Positions 44,229 to 54,633 are shown, numbered from the stretch's first letter. The stretch: DNA of 64,000 bases from Anaerovirgula multivorans (GCF_900188145.1 NZ_FZOJ01000004.1:1-64000); one strand, 5' to 3'. Numbers and translations: made by a program. Notes: generated by a model not told the origin, from the letters alone.

Positions 44229-45626
44229 ATGAATAATAGGCAAAAAGCTGATTTTATAAAGGATGAAATAATTGATTCTCTACTGAAGGCTGGTGGAGGA
44301 AAAACCATTGATGAAATAAAAAAAATTATTACAAAAGGAAAGTCAGGCTTAGGGCTTACACTAGAGGAAGTAGCTGCTTTATTAGAAATAACAGAGCCCC
44401 AATTAGAGGAAGAGCTTTATCAAGCAGCGGCTCAAGTTAAGGAGGACATCTATGGTAGACGAATTGTTATTTTCGCTCCCCTCTATGTATCCAATTATTG
44501 TGTTAACAGTTGCCTTTATTGTGGCTATAAATGTAGCAATGAAATAGAGAGAAAAAGATTAACTCCCGATGAAATTGCCAAGGAAATAGAAATTGTCGTT
44601 GGTATGGGTCATAAGCGTATTGCATTAGAAGCAGGAGAAGATCCCATAAATTGCTCTATCGATTATATTACTGATACTATGCAACATATATATAGTCAAA
44701 AGTTTGATAAGGGAGAGATCCGCCGTATTAATGTAAACATTGCTGCTACTACAGTATCGGATTATAGAAAGCTTAAAGCAGCTGGAGTAGGTACCTATAT
44801 ACTCTTTCAAGAAACCTATCATCAAGAAACCTATCGTAGAATTCATCCCTCTGGACCAAAGGGAGATTACCATTACCATACCACTGCCATGGACAGAGCA
44901 ATGGCGGGGGGAATTGATGACGTTGGTATAGGTGCACTGTTTGGTTTGTATGATTATAAATATGAGGTAATGGGTTTAATGCTTCATACGAAACATCTTG
45001 AAGATACTTTTGGAGTAGGACCCCATACCATTTCTGTACCTAGAATAAGACCTGCAAATGATGTAAAGCTTAAAGATTATCCCTATTTAGTTTCTGATAA
45101 TGATTTTAAGCGCATTGTTGCTATACTGCGACTAGCAGTGCCCTATACTGGCATTATCTTGTCAACCAGGGAGGAACCTAGTTTTAGAGAAGAAGTGATC
45201 AAGCTGGGTGTTTCGCAAATTAGTGCCGGTTCATGTACAGGAGTAGCTGGCTATAAAGCTTTTGTAGAAGGCAAGTCTAATCCTCAGTTTGAAGTAGCTG
45301 ACCATAGAAGTCCTAATGAAATCATAAAATCCTTATGTGAACAAAACTATCTTCCTAGCTATTGTACCGCCTGCTACCGTACTGGCCGTACTGGTGATAG
45401 ATTTATGGAGTTTGCCAAAAGCAAGGAAATCCATAATCTATGTTATCCAAATGCTATTTTAACCTTTAAGGAGTATTTAGAGGATTATGGAGATGAATCA
45501 TTACAGGAAATAGGTACTAAAACAATTGAAACCAATCTGAAAAATATTCCTAATCATAGCATCAAACATAAGACTATAGAAAAATTAAAGCAAATCGAAG
45601 CGGGAGAAAGGGATTTATTTCTTTAG
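44229..45626 (+). CDS. hydG: [FeFe]-hydrogenase maturation tyrosine lyase HydG
   Basis: A 465-residue radical SAM tyrosine lyase that makes CO and cyanide ligands bound to iron. The radical SAM cluster is Cys91-x3-Cys95-x2-Cys98 (CVNSCLYC). The C-terminal auxiliary cluster follows the HydG rule CxxC-x22-C at about Cys379, 382 and 405 (CTACYRTGRTGDRFM). AAAAGGAG precedes the ATG at normal spacing. It is the last gene of the aspA-hydFEG operon and is followed by a terminator. Confidence 0.96.
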   Translation: MNNRQKADFIKDEIIDSLLKAGGGKTIDEIKKIITKGKSGLGLTLEEVAALLEITEPQLEEELYQAAAQVKEDIYGRRIVIFAPLYVSNYCVNSCLYCGYKCSNEIERKRLTPDEIAKEIEIVVGMGHKRIALEAGEDPINCSIDYITDTMQHIYSQKFDKGEIRRINVNIAATTVSDYRKLKAAGVGTYILFQETYHQETYRRIHPSGPKGDYHYHTTAMDRAMAGGIDDVGIGALFGLYDYKYEVMGLMLHTKHLEDTFGVGPHTISVPRIRPANDVKLKDYPYLVSDNDFKRIVAILRLAVPYTGIILSTREEPSFREEVIKLGVSQISAGSCTGVAGYKAFVEGKSNPQFEVADHRSPNEIIKSLCEQNYLPSYCTACYRTGRTGDRFMEFAKSKEIHNLCYPNAILTFKEYLEDYGDESLQEIGTKTIETNLKNIPNHSIKHKTIEKLKQIEAGERDLFL

Positions 45627-45641
45627 ATTATCTCTATTTTT

Positions 45642-45684
45642 AAAAGCCATCTTTAGAATTTTGAAAATTCCACAGATGGCTTTT
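45642..45684. terminator. Bidirectional terminator between hydG and the chemoreceptor
   Basis: AAAAGCCATCT / AGATGGCTTTT with an AT-rich loop; it serves both convergent units. Confidence 0.8.
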
Positions 45685-45701
45685 ATGATGATACTTTCTT
45701 C

Positions 45702-47393
45702 TTAAAGATTAAATTTTTCAATAATTTTTTCTAGATTTTCTGCTAGTAGCGTTAATCCTTGACTTGAAGAAGCAACCTCTTCAACAGAAGCTGTTTGCTC
45801 TTCTGTTGAAGCCGATACATTATCAATCTCTGCTGATACATTCTGTGATATGTTTTCTATAGCCTTAGCAGATTTCACAACTTCCTCACTATTTTCTGCT
45901 ACATGATTTATCGTAGTAGTGATGGCTTGAATTTGGTTATTTACACTTCCAATTAGCTCTGATATTTCTAAGAAAGTGGTTTCTGCTACAACGACCACCT
46001 CTGTTCCTTCTTTTACATTCGCTGCACTCTTATTCATAAGATTATTAGCATTTTGTATATTTATATGATTTTCTGTTATCAAGCTACTTATTTGTTTTAC
46101 AGCCTCCTGTGATCCTTCAGCAAGCTTTCTGACCTCTTCAGCTACCACAGCAAAACCTCTGCCATGGTCTCCTGCTCTAGCAGCTTCAATAGAAGCATTT
46201 AGTGCCAATAAATTTGTCTGTTCTGCTATATTATCAATCACTTGTATAATACTATTCATTTTATTTGAACTATCAGTAATATCTAATAAGGAACGTTGAA
46301 CCGCTTTAGTACCTTTAGATATATTATCCATTTGTAGACTTGCAGTTTGAATTTTTTCTTTACCTATATTGGACTTTATAAACACTTCTTTACTCATAGC
46401 TTCAATCGTTTTTGTATTATCTGACACCTCTTCTATACTGACATTAATTTCGTCAATAGATGAAGCTGTTTTTTGGATTTCATTCATTTGATTTTTTATA
46501 CTACCTGCTACGCCCCCTGCTGATAAAGCAATTTGCTGTGATACAGCTGCCGATTCCTCAGAAATAGCGGCTAATTCCTCTGAGGATGCAACAACCTGTT
46601 GTGAGATAGCTTTTACTTGATGAACAATATCCCTTAAGCTGTCAATGACTGCTTGAAAAGACTTTGCAAGCAATCCTATTTCATCCTTTCGATTGACAGT
46701 TTCATTGGATGCATCTCTACTAATATCTAGATATGCCACTTTTTCTGCCAATCGTGTAATATTATTAATTGGTTTAGCAATCGAACGCCCTATTACAGCC
46801 GCTGCTGCAATAGCTATTAAAAGAGCAATAATAAGAACTAATAAGAAACCTTTAATAAATCTGTTAACGATTCCCTCTTCAAAGGCTTTAGGTGCTCCTA
46901 TAAAGACCATACCAATCGTATTACCATTTTTTTCTTTTATTGGCCGATATACTGTCTGATAACGCGCCCCTAAGACATCAGCTTCTCCGATAAATTCTTC
47001 TCCTTTGTCAATTACTGCTTCTATTACGTTAGTAGCAGCCTGAGTACCTACAGCTCTTTCTCCATCAATTTCGATATTTGTTGCGATTCTTGTGTCCCCC
47101 AAAAACATAGTAACGGTATATCCTGTCATTTCTCCTATCTTATCTACTAACATTGTATTATCATTGATCCTGGTTCCTCCTTTGTAAAGGCTGCCATTTT
47201 CAACGGTCCATTGTCCTGGATACATTAAGTTAATAATCTCAAAAGAAGAATTTAAATCTGACATGACCTTTTCCGTAACAACTGCAGAAATAGAACTTTT
47301 TACATCTCGAATAACCATTACCCCTAAAACCGTCCCAAATAGTAACAGTAATATCGATATGTAGAGAATTAGCTTTGTTCCTATTTTTTTCAT
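45702..47393 (-). CDS. Methyl-accepting chemotaxis protein with single Cache domain
   Basis: A 563-residue chemoreceptor: an N-terminal membrane helix (about 9-28), a periplasmic-side Cache domain of the sCache_3 type (about 35-175; [31 protein letters not shown]), a second helix (about 183-203), a HAMP domain (about 205-258) and a long signalling coiled coil. The coil's hairpin tip holds [24 protein letters not shown]. It senses an extracellular ligand, unknown from sequence, and controls CheA. The Cache domain resembles the N-terminal part of the 51727 protein in the Mrp operon. Confidence 0.92.
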   Translation of the reverse strand: MKKIGTKLILYISILLLLFGTVLGVMVIRDVKSSISAVVTEKVMSDLNSSFEIINLMYPGQWTVENGSLYKGGTRINDNTMLVDKIGEMTGYTVTMFLGDTRIATNIEIDGERAVGTQAATNVIEAVIDKGEEFIGEADVLGARYQTVYRPIKEKNGNTIGMVFIGAPKAFEEGIVNRFIKGFLLVLIIALLIAIAAAAVIGRSIAKPINNITRLAEKVAYLDISRDASNETVNRKDEIGLLAKSFQAVIDSLRDIVHQVKAISQQVVASSEELAAISEESAAVSQQIALSAGGVAGSIKNQMNEIQKTASSIDEINVSIEEVSDNTKTIEAMSKEVFIKSNIGKEKIQTASLQMDNISKGTKAVQRSLLDITDSSNKMNSIIQVIDNIAEQTNLLALNASIEAARAGDHGRGFAVVAEEVRKLAEGSQEAVKQISSLITENHINIQNANNLMNKSAANVKEGTEVVVVAETTFLEISELIGSVNNQIQAITTTINHVAENSEEVVKSAKAIENISQNVSAEIDNVSASTEEQTASVEEVASSSQGLTLLAENLEKIIEKFNL

Positions 47394-47631
47394 TAGTGGT
47401 CTCCTTTCATATGTTATTTAAATAGTTTAGGTAGAACTTGAATTTATGGCTACCTCAAATCTTTACATCTTACTACAAAATAGTAACATAGAAAATAAGA
47501 TTTTTTTAACTTTATAGACAAAATGCAAATATATTCGGTCAATTTAACTTTTTTTTAGGTATTTTTTTACATGTTTTACTTATTATATCATTTTCGTAAT
47601 GTCATGGATCCTTTTGTGTACATATTGATAA
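47394..47631. other. AT-rich intergenic stretch
   Basis: Upstream region of the chemoreceptor gene. It holds the expected minus-strand promoter area but no ORF or repeat I can support, apart from the terminator that follows at 47632. Confidence 0.4.
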
Positions 47632-47671
47632 TAAAAATGCAGGAAAACTTTTTGATGTTTTCCTGCATTTT
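47632..47671 (-). terminator. Intrinsic terminator of the Mrp operon
   Basis: AAAATGCAGGAAAAC / GTTTTCCTGCATTTT around an eight-base loop; the minus strand continues with T-rich TTATTATC. Confidence 0.85.
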
Positions 47672-47696
47672 GTGATTGGTTTATATTTTATTAATT

Positions 47697-49946
47697 TTAT
47701 TTAAAAATCAGTAGCATGCCTAAGATGCTGGTTAAAATAACAACATAGATAACAACATCACTTTTTATCATAGAGGATTCATAGCGATTGGTAATCAAAT
47801 TCAGGGTATAAACGCATCTTCCTATCAATCCTTCGCTTCTTTCAAGTCTTGTCTCATACTCTTCCGTCAGATAGTTGATGGCTGAACTCACATCCTCCAC
47901 CAATCGTTCTCCTTTAGAAACCTGACTTTCATATCCCTCTGTAATAGCATTTATTGCAGAATTTACTCCATCTACTAAACCTTCACCCTTTTCTAACACT
48001 CTTTCCTGACCTTTATTTAATCTATTACAGATAAAGCTTGCAACTTTAAATATTGGATAAAACAAAATATAATCAAACCTCAGCCAATGTGGGAAATGCA
48101 AATGGAATAAGTGAAATTTCATTCCAGCTACAAAGATTACTGCACCCATTATATACACTGGTATCATTCCTAAAATATCATGGGAATTAAAGTAATTCAT
48201 ATGTCCTAAATACTTATCAATAAAATGAGGGTCATAGGTAATGTTACGGGCTGCTGGAATAAGGAAATAGTTTAAAATATAGTCTGGTCTAAGGCCTACT
48301 GCAATAATTAAGACGGCCATACCTAACATTGCTATATCCATCATTCTATAACCACTTTTTATATTCTTATACTCCTCGGGACATTTTCCTAAAAATGTAA
48401 AGCTAATTAACTTAATAAAGGAGCAAACTGTACCAGCGCTAATGATGACAAATAGCCTCTCTGCATACCAAAAAGAGGGATGTCCGTATTCGTAAGCCTC
48501 TATAATAGCATGATGGAGCATTGATTTACTGGCAAAGCCGTTAAATAATGGAGTACCAGTAATCCCTAATGCCGCTATCAGTGCTACCAAGGCTGTAAAG
48601 GGCATCTTCCTCCAAAAACCTCCCATTTTATACATATCCAAGTCATGGGTTTGCAAATAGATCGCCCCTGCCACCATAAATAATAAAGACTTAAATAGGG
48701 CATGATTAATCATATGGAAAACGCCGCCAGTGAAGCCCATCGCTCCCTTATGTCCTAGATAAATACCTACACCAATACCCATAATTACATAGCCCATCTG
48801 GCTTACGCTATGGTAGGCAAGCATTTTCTTCATATTCCCCTGCTGCAGCGCCATAAATACACCAATTCCCATTGTTACTATACCCATCCAGATGATAACT
48901 GCTCCTAAGTTTTTTGAGGAGTACCATAGTATATCTTTATAGTTCTCTATTTCATGAACTGCTGGAAAGAAAAAGCTTGTAGCGGTTCTCAGCATACCAT
49001 AACCACCAATTTTTATCATGATCCCTGATAACAGAGCACTAGCAGGTGTTGGAGCAACGGGATGTGCCTTAGGTAGCCAAAGATGTAGTGGTATCATTCC
49101 TGCTTTCACACCAAATCCCACCATAAATAATGCAATGACTACATATCTTGTATTTCCCATACTTACTAGTTCAGAAATCATTGGAGTAAATTCTAATGTA
49201 TTGGTGTGCATATATAATAGGATCATTCCTAGTAGAATACATAGTCCTCCGAATACTCCCATATAAATATAGCTGTTACCCGCTTCTATAGCATCTTCAG
49301 TTTCGCAGTGAACTACCAGCATATAGGAGCTAAAAGTCATAATTTCGAAAAATAAAAACATGGTAAAAACATCACCAGACATAACTGTACCTAATATTGC
49401 ACCATAGGTAATGGCTACACATAGAAAAAATCTATTTCTATGATTTTCTACCGCCATATAATGGGGTGCATAAATCATCGTCATTAACCATAAGATGGAG
49501 GTAAGTGCAGCCATAATAAAGCTTAACATATCAACTTTCAACAATAATCCATAGCCCATCATTCTAGGTAAGTTTAAAACAATTTTCTCACTAGCTACTA
49601 CTGGATACATAGACAGCACCATTAGTAGCGTTATAAAAGTAAAGTCAACCGTTAAAGCATCTCTAAGATTTTCATGTTTTTTCCCACAAACAACTGATAT
49701 AAAACCACCTATTATAGGTATGAATACGATTAATAGAGGATAGTAAGTTTTGCTAGCAACAAATTGCCTAATAGTTTCGTGAAGGTAAGGAGCCTTTCCC
49801 CCACCCGTTAAGCTTACAAAGAATACAAAGGCAGCTATTGTTAGCAAAAAAATAATTAAGTTGTTAATAAACAGCGGCGTTGAAGGTTTGTATCCTAAAG
49901 AGGTATCATGATGGTGTAGAACCTTAACGCTTTCAGTATTCTTCAT
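47697..49946 (-). CDS. MrpD-like proton/cation-pumping subunit with repeat tail (third copy)
   Basis: A 749-residue membrane protein of the MrpD/NuoN-HyfB superfamily. The core (about 25-600) has some 14 helices with FLFFEIMTFSSYMLV (conserved Glu), MVGFGVKAGMIPLHLWLPKAHP (conserved Lys and His) and APTPASALLSG. Unlike typical MrpD (about 500 residues), it has an N-terminal extension of about 50 residues and a C-terminal extension. The latter holds three repeats of about 25 residues (649-724; core E-LV--V-SAIN-ITE-YES) and a last membrane helix (729-749). It is the final gene of the operon; TGGAGGAGATTTA precedes the ATG. Confidence 0.82.
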   Translation of the reverse strand: MKNTESVKVLHHHDTSLGYKPSTPLFINNLIIFLLTIAAFVFFVSLTGGGKAPYLHETIRQFVASKTYYPLLIVFIPIIGGFISVVCGKKHENLRDALTVDFTFITLLMVLSMYPVVASEKIVLNLPRMMGYGLLLKVDMLSFIMAALTSILWLMTMIYAPHYMAVENHRNRFFLCVAITYGAILGTVMSGDVFTMFLFFEIMTFSSYMLVVHCETEDAIEAGNSYIYMGVFGGLCILLGMILLYMHTNTLEFTPMISELVSMGNTRYVVIALFMVGFGVKAGMIPLHLWLPKAHPVAPTPASALLSGIMIKIGGYGMLRTATSFFFPAVHEIENYKDILWYSSKNLGAVIIWMGIVTMGIGVFMALQQGNMKKMLAYHSVSQMGYVIMGIGVGIYLGHKGAMGFTGGVFHMINHALFKSLLFMVAGAIYLQTHDLDMYKMGGFWRKMPFTALVALIAALGITGTPLFNGFASKSMLHHAIIEAYEYGHPSFWYAERLFVIISAGTVCSFIKLISFTFLGKCPEEYKNIKSGYRMMDIAMLGMAVLIIAVGLRPDYILNYFLIPAARNITYDPHFIDKYLGHMNYFNSHDILGMIPVYIMGAVIFVAGMKFHLFHLHFPHWLRFDYILFYPIFKVASFICNRLNKGQERVLEKGEGLVDGVNSAINAITEGYESQVSKGERLVEDVSSAINYLTEEYETRLERSEGLIGRCVYTLNLITNRYESSMIKSDVVIYVVILTSILGMLLIFK

Positions 49947-49985
49947 AATAAATCTCCTCCATAATTTAATTAGCTTCAGTTGTTA

Positions 49986-51644
49986 TTAAAGGAAAGTTGT
50001 AATACCGTGTTCTATAAACTTCATAACCCATTGGGGGAAAAATCCTAGTAGAATACAGCCAGACCCAATGAGTACCATTGGTATTAACATGTTTGCGGGT
50101 AATTGATCCATTACCAGAACATTTTCTCTATCAGGAGCTTTCTTCAAAAAAGCAGTAATAATAATAGGTAGATAATATACGGCATTTAAAAAGCTACTAA
50201 CTAAAATCATAAAAACAAATATTGGGTTTCCTGCCTCCAAGGCTGCAATACTTAGATACCACTTACTCATAAAACCATTTAATCCTGGGATACCAATCAT
50301 AGACATTGCTCCAATGGTGAAAATCCCCATGGTGATAGGCATCTGGTATCCGATCCCTTGAAATTCTCTTACATCTCTCTTATGAGTTTGTAAAATAATA
50401 GCTCCTGCACTTAAGAACAAAGCTGATTTCATTAAGGCATGGGTTATAATGTGGAACATGGCGGCAGCAAAGCCCTTATCATTCATTAAACCAATTCCTA
50501 AAATCATATATCCAACCTGTGCCACGCTAGAATAGGCTAATATCTTCTTAATATCCTTTTGCCCTATTGCAAATATAGAGCCCATTATCATACCTACAAT
50601 TGCTAGAGGAGGTAGTATATTATTTAAACTAATACTTCTGATAACATCAAGCCCTACTACTTTAAAAAGAAACTTCATTAGAGAAAATATATAAACCTTA
50701 ATAACCATTCCTGATAGTATTGCACTAGCTGGAGTCGGAGCACTTGAATGGGCATCTGGAAGCCAAAAGTGCATTGGAAACACAGCTGCTTTTATGGAAA
50801 ATCCAATTAAGATGGCAGTGATGGCAAAGGTAATAACCGTTGGATTGTTAGCATATTGTACCTGTAGTGGCGCCATAATCTCTCCAAGAATAAAGGTATT
50901 GGTATATACATAAAGTGAACTAATGCCTAGGAGTATACTTAAACCACCCACTATTCCCATATAAATATATCTATTTCCTGCCTTCAAAGCATCGCTTGAT
51001 TGATTGTGGGCAACTAAAAAATAACAACTAAGATACATAACCTCAAAGAACAAAAACATAGTTAGTAAGTCGTTAGCCATCATTGCTCCCATTACGCCAC
51101 CAAAGGTAACAAGGAACCAAAAATAGAAACGACTTCGACTGTTTTCTTCTAAAATCATGTAATGATGTCCATAAACCATCACCATTAACCATAAAAGTGA
51201 TGCCGCTAGTACCATTAGCAGGCTTAGTTGATCTACCCTTAAGTTTACTCCAAAGGCTAAAATACTTGGTAACGTAATGTTAATTGGATTTCTTAATGCT
51301 TGTGGAAACATTGTTAATGTCAATATAAATACAGCAAAAATAATATTGATAATAAACATATCCCTGTAGCTTTCTGATTTTGCTCCTATCAAAACACTAA
51401 GTGGTGCAGCCGCAAAAATTAAAACAATAATCATAGTGGGGGCATATCTAAAATTGGCAACCGATTCTAAAATTTTAATTCCCACTTCTGTCGTCATAAT
51501 TGCATAGCCCCCTGTTATAAAGGCTATAGCAAATAATATAAAAATACTGTTAATATAAAATACATCTAACCCCTTGTTAATTTGTTGACTATTATGGTCA
51601 ACTCCATTTTGATGGTTTTGTGAAACTCCTTCATAGTTCCCCAT
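49986..51644 (-). CDS. MrpD-like proton/cation-pumping subunit (second copy)
   Basis: A 552-residue membrane protein of the MrpD/NuoN type, with FLFFEVMYLSCYFLV, LIGFSIKAAVFPMHFWLPDAH, SAPTPASAILSGMVIK and the late HIITHALMKSALFLSAG. It is closely similar to the 52765 gene, with the same segment order; the two look like a duplication. It has an N-terminal cytoplasmic stretch of about 30 residues rich in Asn/Gln/His. In Mrp complexes this subunit is one of the ion-translocating antiporter-like units. GAGGAGGGTTAGG precedes the ATG. It lies downstream of the Cache gene. Confidence 0.85.
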   Translation of the reverse strand: MGNYEGVSQNHQNGVDHNSQQINKGLDVFYINSIFILFAIAFITGGYAIMTTEVGIKILESVANFRYAPTMIIVLIFAAAPLSVLIGAKSESYRDMFIINIIFAVFILTLTMFPQALRNPINITLPSILAFGVNLRVDQLSLLMVLAASLLWLMVMVYGHHYMILEENSRSRFYFWFLVTFGGVMGAMMANDLLTMFLFFEVMYLSCYFLVAHNQSSDALKAGNRYIYMGIVGGLSILLGISSLYVYTNTFILGEIMAPLQVQYANNPTVITFAITAILIGFSIKAAVFPMHFWLPDAHSSAPTPASAILSGMVIKVYIFSLMKFLFKVVGLDVIRSISLNNILPPLAIVGMIMGSIFAIGQKDIKKILAYSSVAQVGYMILGIGLMNDKGFAAAMFHIITHALMKSALFLSAGAIILQTHKRDVREFQGIGYQMPITMGIFTIGAMSMIGIPGLNGFMSKWYLSIAALEAGNPIFVFMILVSSFLNAVYYLPIIITAFLKKAPDRENVLVMDQLPANMLIPMVLIGSGCILLGFFPQWVMKFIEHGITTFL

Positions 51645-51726
51645 CCTAACCCTCCTCGTTTATGTCGATAAAATGTAAAATTCTTTACCCTTTTTTTCTT
51701 AATAAGTCCATCATATCAAATTTTTC

Positions 51727-52728
51727 TTAGTTTTTCCTGTCTATTTTATTAACTTTTTGGCTTGCAATTATTGCCATGGCAAGAACACATATAACCAATC
51801 CTATGGTAATTATAAAATTGATTATCCCTTGAGCATTTGATTTAATATCATGAATGTCTACTAAAGCTACAACATACCAATCCCATGGCTCAAAATATTG
51901 AAATTTAGCTAGCATCGTATTACTCTTTAATTGAAACTCCATAGAACCGTTTTTTCTATCAAATATGTCCTGAACGTATTCATATCTGGCTATATTTTCT
52001 CCCTGCTTCGTTGGATGATACAATAGCGTGCCAGTAGAATCCATTATATAAAGCTTTCCAACTTTCCCAATCTTTACGTTTCCTAAAATACTTTCTAACT
52101 TTTCATCTATTTCAGGTACACCAATACGAAGTATTCCTACTACATTGTCATCGACATCTATCAAAGGTTTATAGGCTGTAATATACCAACGATTTACCGC
52201 CCAAGCTCTTGAGTAATAAGGCTGTTTGTTGACCACTGACTGATATACTGTAGAATTTTCATCAATAATTGTTCCTACTGCTCTGTCACCATTTTCATGT
52301 CGAACATTCGTGCTTATCCGAACGAACTCGGTGTCATTTAATACAAATACTGTAGAAGTGCCTCCAAAAAAATCTTCCAGCTCATCGACAAATGTGGTAT
52401 CCTCGATTAAATTTAGGTCCCCTGCATATAGGGCTGGTACAGTATATTCCCCTACTTGAGCTAAGTTGCTTTTATCAATCCTAACATCCCCGTACTCTTC
52501 CTGTAAAAGCTTAATAGAAATATTTAAGTCATTCTTAATTTGTTCTTGAATCAAGTCTTGTCGCATGTCCACTAGAGTATATACTGATTGGAGGGCAAAT
52601 TGAATCTTTTCTTCCTCCTGCTCCAATGCTGCCTCTTGCGATTTATTAATAGCTATAAAGCCTAATATACCTGTTGTGATAACAATTAAAATGATATAGG
52701 TAGTAACTATTTTTGTCCTTAACTTCAT
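51727..52728 (-). CDS. Membrane Cache-domain protein lacking an output domain
   Basis: A 333-residue protein with an N-terminal membrane helix (about 6-26), an extracellular double Cache region (about 30-300) and a C-terminal helix (about 304-323), then only 10-12 cytoplasmic residues. The distal Cache has GKVGKLYIMDSTGTLLYHP and WYVVALVD, the proximal one DRAVGTIIDENSTV. It resembles a chemoreceptor cut just after the second helix: no HAMP, kinase, GGDEF or MCP part. The coding frame ends cleanly and the gene is embedded between two mrpD-like genes on the same strand. It may be a ligand-sensing accessory of the antiporter (inference). I prefer ATG 52728, with GGGGG seven to ten bases upstream. 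Confidence 0.8.
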   Translation of the reverse strand: MKLRTKIVTTYIILIVITTGILGFIAINKSQEAALEQEEEKIQFALQSVYTLVDMRQDLIQEQIKNDLNISIKLLQEEYGDVRIDKSNLAQVGEYTVPALYAGDLNLIEDTTFVDELEDFFGGTSTVFVLNDTEFVRISTNVRHENGDRAVGTIIDENSTVYQSVVNKQPYYSRAWAVNRWYITAYKPLIDVDDNVVGILRIGVPEIDEKLESILGNVKIGKVGKLYIMDSTGTLLYHPTKQGENIARYEYVQDIFDRKNGSMEFQLKSNTMLAKFQYFEPWDWYVVALVDIHDIKSNAQGIINFIITIGLVICVLAMAIIASQKVNKIDRKN

Positions 52729-52764
52729 ACACATCCCCCTTATTTCATAACACTAACCTCTAGT

Positions 52765-54258
52765 CTAGTAAAATGTTAAAAAAGTTGGAGCCACTCTTTC
52801 TATTACATTCATCACCAATTGTGGGAAAATCCCCATAATCACGGAGCCAGCTGCAATCATTACCATGGGAATAATCATAGACTTAGGCAATCGATCCATC
52901 ATCATAATATTTTTTCTTTCCTTACCTTCCTTTAAGAAGGCTGCAATAACAATCGGTAGATAATAAATAGCATTTAAGAAACTGCTTGCCAAAATCACAA
53001 ATAGAAACAGTGGTTTATTTGCCTCTAAGGCTGCAAAGCTTAGGTATATTTTGCTCATAAACCCATTGATACCTGGTATTCCTATCATACCCAGAACAGA
53101 TATGGTGAAAACACCCATAGTGATTGGCATTTCATAACCTATGCCATCTAACTCTCTAATATCACGTTTCCCTGTGTTGTATATAATAGAACCAGCACTT
53201 AAAAACAGTCCTGTCTTCATTAATGCATGAGAAATAATATGAAATAATGCCGCAGAAAAGCCTTGAACCGTTGCTAAACCTAATCCTAAAAAAATGTATC
53301 CTATTTGAGCAACACTAGAATATGCCAATAATCGTTTAATATCTTTTTGCCCCATTGCAAATATGGAACCCATAATCATACTTAATGCCGCGAAGTAGGT
53401 CAAATAAGTGGGTACATCTAAGGCAATGACGATAGATTGACCAATTACTCGAAATAAAATTTTGGCTACACAGAAAATATACACCTTTACCACTAGACCT
53501 GACAATAATGCACTCGAAGGTGTAGGAGCCGTTGAATGGGCATCTGGCAACCAAATGTGTAATGGAAATAAGGCTGCTTTAATACTCAATCCAGTAATCA
53601 TAAATCCTAATGAGACTAAGATATTAATAGGATAAGCCTGCCATACTCCAGCAATGGTTTTACTTACTTCTCCCATGTTTAGGTGTCCCGTTACCATATA
53701 TAGCAATGCGATTCCTAATAACACAGATAAGGATCCTATCGTATTTAACATTAAGTATCTAAAGGAAGCAAGATAATTTTCTTTTTTCCTTTTAATAGAA
53801 ATAATACCACAGGATGTAAGTGATAAAATTTCCATAAATACGTACATATTAAATAAGTCATTAGTATAAGTAATACCTACCATGGAAAATAGTAAAATAT
53901 ATACTAAGGTATAGTAACTGCCAAACTGTTGGGCTGGTATTTCATGTTCCATGTCCTTTATTGAATAGATGACAATCAAGGTAGCGATTGTTAAAATTGT
54001 AAAAGTCATAATTGCTGAAAATTCATCGATTAAAAATTGCACACCTATTATTTCAGTCCAATTTCCAAAGTTATATAGATATGCACCGTTGTTTAAGGTA
54101 TTTATCAAGGTTCCTAGAGAAAACAGCCATGCAACCATTAATGCTCCTATAACGAAGGTCTTCATCATATGATCAAAGTTTTTTCTCATTATAGGAATAG
54201 ATACTGCAGTACCTAATAGCAAAAGTATGATAAAAACAGGAAAATGTACACTACTCAT
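52765..54258 (-). CDS. mrpD: MrpD-like proton/cation-pumping subunit (first copy)
   Basis: A 497-residue membrane protein that is the best match in length to canonical MrpD. Motifs are MYVFMEILSLTSCGII, MITGLSIKAALFPLHIWLPDAHS, APTPSSALLSGLVVK and HIISHALMKTGLFLSAG. As part of the Mrp Na+/H+ antiporter it is expected to carry the half-channel Lys and Glu residues of the complex I antiporter-like subunits. I use the ATG at 54258, which overlaps the mrpC stop (ATGAGTAG). AAGGAG lies about 11 bases upstream. It directly follows mrpC as in canonical mrp operons. Confidence 0.9.
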   Translation of the reverse strand: MSSVHFPVFIILLLLGTAVSIPIMRKNFDHMMKTFVIGALMVAWLFSLGTLINTLNNGAYLYNFGNWTEIIGVQFLIDEFSAIMTFTILTIATLIVIYSIKDMEHEIPAQQFGSYYTLVYILLFSMVGITYTNDLFNMYVFMEILSLTSCGIISIKRKKENYLASFRYLMLNTIGSLSVLLGIALLYMVTGHLNMGEVSKTIAGVWQAYPINILVSLGFMITGLSIKAALFPLHIWLPDAHSTAPTPSSALLSGLVVKVYIFCVAKILFRVIGQSIVIALDVPTYLTYFAALSMIMGSIFAMGQKDIKRLLAYSSVAQIGYIFLGLGLATVQGFSAALFHIISHALMKTGLFLSAGSIIYNTGKRDIRELDGIGYEMPITMGVFTISVLGMIGIPGINGFMSKIYLSFAALEANKPLFLFVILASSFLNAIYYLPIVIAAFLKEGKERKNIMMMDRLPKSMIIPMVMIAAGSVIMGIFPQLVMNVIERVAPTFLTFY

Positions 54259-54631
54259 TTGTCTGCCCACTCCTTAATTCCATAATTTCGTCCATATCCA
54301 AGGTGCCATAAGCTTCATAAAGCCTAATAATTAGACTCAATGAATAGGCCGTTATACTTACTGCAACAACAATTCCAGTAAGTATTAAGGCCGAAGGCAA
54401 GGGATTAACATATATAGCATGGTTGCTTCCAGCTTCTACAATAGGTGCTCGCCCTTCTGTCACATATCCTACCGAAACAAAAAACAAAAAAATAGACGTT
54501 TCCATAATATTAATACCTATAACCTTCTTCAGTAAATTTGAATGGGTCAAAACCGTATAAAGACCTATTACAAACAAAATAGCCGAAGCCACATAATTGA
54601 TGTGCTCTATTATTGATCTTAATATGCTCAT
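54251..54631 (-). CDS. mrpC: Mrp antiporter subunit C (NuoK-like)
   Basis: A 126-residue membrane protein with three helices and a NuoK-like motif set (LTHSNLLKKVIGINIMETSIFLFFVS, then DPLPSALILTGIVVAVS-like NPLPSALILTGIVVAVSITAY). It is the counterpart of MnhC/MrpC. AGGAGGACTAATT precedes the ATG. It overlaps mrpD by eight bases and follows mrpB by two bases. Confidence 0.92.
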   Translation of the reverse strand: MSILRSIIEHINYVASAILFVIGLYTVLTHSNLLKKVIGINIMETSIFLFFVSVGYVTEGRAPIVEAGSNHAIYVNPLPSALILTGIVVAVSITAYSLSLIIRLYEAYGTLDMDEIMELRSGQTNE

Positions 54632-54633
54632 AA

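Noticed and set aside
51727-52728. Cache protein as a truncated chemoreceptor pseudogene
   Set aside because: The reading frame is intact, ends with a charged tail after the second membrane helix, has a good ribosome site, and the adjacent sequence holds no remnant of HAMP or MCP domains.
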